Positions 63,230 to 64,000 of a DNA stretch of 64,000 nt are shown one piece after another. How positions within the stretch are numbered: the stretch's first letter is position 1; every line of letters begins with the position of its first letter. The notes under the pieces were generated by a model. The model searched no databases and was not told where the DNA came from. It saw nothing but the letters and a program-made list of their open reading frames with translations. The DNA comes from Diphasiastrum complanatum (taxonomy: Eukaryota; Streptophyta; Lycopodiopsida; Lycopodiales; Lycopodiaceae). The stretch lies in NCBI GenBank assembly GCA_029204225.1, contig CM055095.1, forward strand, positions 64,465,976 to 64,529,975. The letters run 5' to 3'. The position numbers and the translations under genes were made by a program.

Positions 63230-64000
63230 GTTGTGATGACAATGTCGATGATTACCAGGACTACGATGGCAGAAGTAGATTTGAGGACTACGATGGCAGA
63301 AGTAGATTTGAAGATGATAGTGGCCATGCTAGGAAAGGCAAGGGCTTAAAGGTGCCATTGAAGAAGCAATTTGATACGATGAAAATAGAGCGGATGGATG
63401 GCTATCATTACGATCTTTCATATGGAAGTTATATTTACAAGGATGAAGAAGACAGGCGGCAGCTAAAAGCATGTTAGAATTGTAGAGGGAGATAATAGAT
63501 CAGATAAACGCGAGAACCTTGGCTATCACAACGACCTTTCATACGGAAGTTATATTTACAAGGATGAAGAAGACAGGCGGGAGCTAAAAGCATGTTAGAA
63601 TTGCAGAGGGAGATTTCAGATCAGAGAAACGTGAGGACCTCCTGAAAAAATATATGCCCCACAGGTCCCAGTACACCCCAGATCAGGGATCACAATGAAT
63701 CCACCTTCCTCCAGGATGTGCTCTTCTGTGCGAGAATCTGCGATGAGTGTGAAAGCAGATGCACTAAAAGCTTTGGTGGCAAGGAGGCAACGTGGTCAAG
63801 ACACGGACATAAGAAAGCATGGGGAGAGCAAAAGTAGCAAAGAGTGAGAGCCTTCATCATTAGAAGAGGAATCCGAATCAGAAAGCAACAACAGTACTCG
63901 AGAAGATAAAGAAGAAGAGGATGATGATGTCCAAACATCCTTAATAAAATTTCCTTATGACGTAAATGTTAATCCTTCCTTGAATTGGCTCTTCAAATGC
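63230..64000 (+). pseudogene. VIP5: RTF1/VIP5-like (Paf1 complex subunit) gene relic, cut by window end
   Basis: Successive frames carry blocks typical of the N-terminal half of plant RTF1/VIP5. These are an acidic Asp/Arg start with a duplicated 9-residue unit (DYDGRSRFE, a 27-bp tandem repeat at about 63259-63312), then KGLKVPLKKQFDTMKIER, YGSYIYKDEEDRRQLK, LELQREI, RSEKREDLLKKYMPHRSQ, then SVRESAMSVKADALKALVAR, RRQRGQD and an acidic Glu/Asp-rich tract near 63850-63930. RTF1 links the Paf1 complex to RNA polymerase II and promotes histone H2B ubiquitination. A 121-bp tandem duplication (63397-63517, 63518-63638) and stops (63475-63477, 63837-63839) break the frame, so this copy is a pseudogene. 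No introns are visible. The Plus3 domain would lie beyond the window. Confidence 0.7.

Overview
This window is nuclear DNA of a land plant: AT-rich, gene-poor, and filled with nested, decayed transposable elements and very long (GA)n/(CT)n microsatellites. The plant origin rests on Ty1/copia and Ty3/gypsy elements whose primer-binding sites match initiator tRNA-Met (TGGTATCAGAGCC), on a hAT transposase fragment of the BED/DUF659 type, on GT-AG introns of plant size, and on a decayed copy of RTF1/VIP5, a Paf1-complex subunit. Two fragments of an R2-like non-LTR reverse transcriptase lineage, which I associate from memory with mosses, lycophytes and ferns, make a non-flowering plant such as a fern plausible. 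The species cannot be fixed from sequence alone.

Layout. 1-9000: microsatellites, a dispersed palindromic repeat, a copia protease relic (minus, 5180-5550), a fold-back structure (6440-6960) and a three-exon gene 3' end (8011-8399). 9005-12998: a copia element with both LTRs and a large internal deletion. 13000-17900: almost gene-free, with a ~205-bp tandem duplication and a huge inverted pair of (GA)n and (CT)n. 17886-20220 and 25210-28438 (opposite strands): two decayed gag-like genes with Pro/Ser/Thr-rich and coiled-coil parts. Between them lie the best host-gene signals: a spliced minus-strand gene end (21697-23101) and a divergent first-exon candidate (23247). 23968-24545 and 28645-28835 hold non-LTR reverse transcriptase fragments; 28926-29983 holds the hAT fragment.

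30000-46250: a three-copy tandem repeat, a copia pol relic on plus (31390-33804) with its 3' LTR, a Ty3/gypsy relic (39060-41770) chimeric with a second gypsy type, and a copia pol relic on minus (41787-45378) cut by a perfect solo LTR (43820-44520, TSD TCAAG) and abutted by another element's 3' LTR (45379-46027). 46250-51160: mostly non-coding, with local duplications and a plausible 5' leader exon (49030-49276).

51164-62942 is the most informative stretch. A young full-length copia element (51257-57496, minus, LTRs of 737 bp each with four differences seen by eye, TSD TAGTC) sits inside an older LTR. Next to it is a non-autonomous LTR element (58187-62942) with an intact 558-codon ORF that has no protease, integrase or reverse transcriptase. 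The ORF carries two zinc-knuckle-like motifs without His and a duplicated module resembling the segment just before copia reverse transcriptase. I regard it as the best candidate for an undescribed system. The window closes with the RTF1/VIP5 relic (63230-64000).

A 10-bp palindrome, CACACGTGTG, occurs 15 times exactly and is found in almost every LTR family here.
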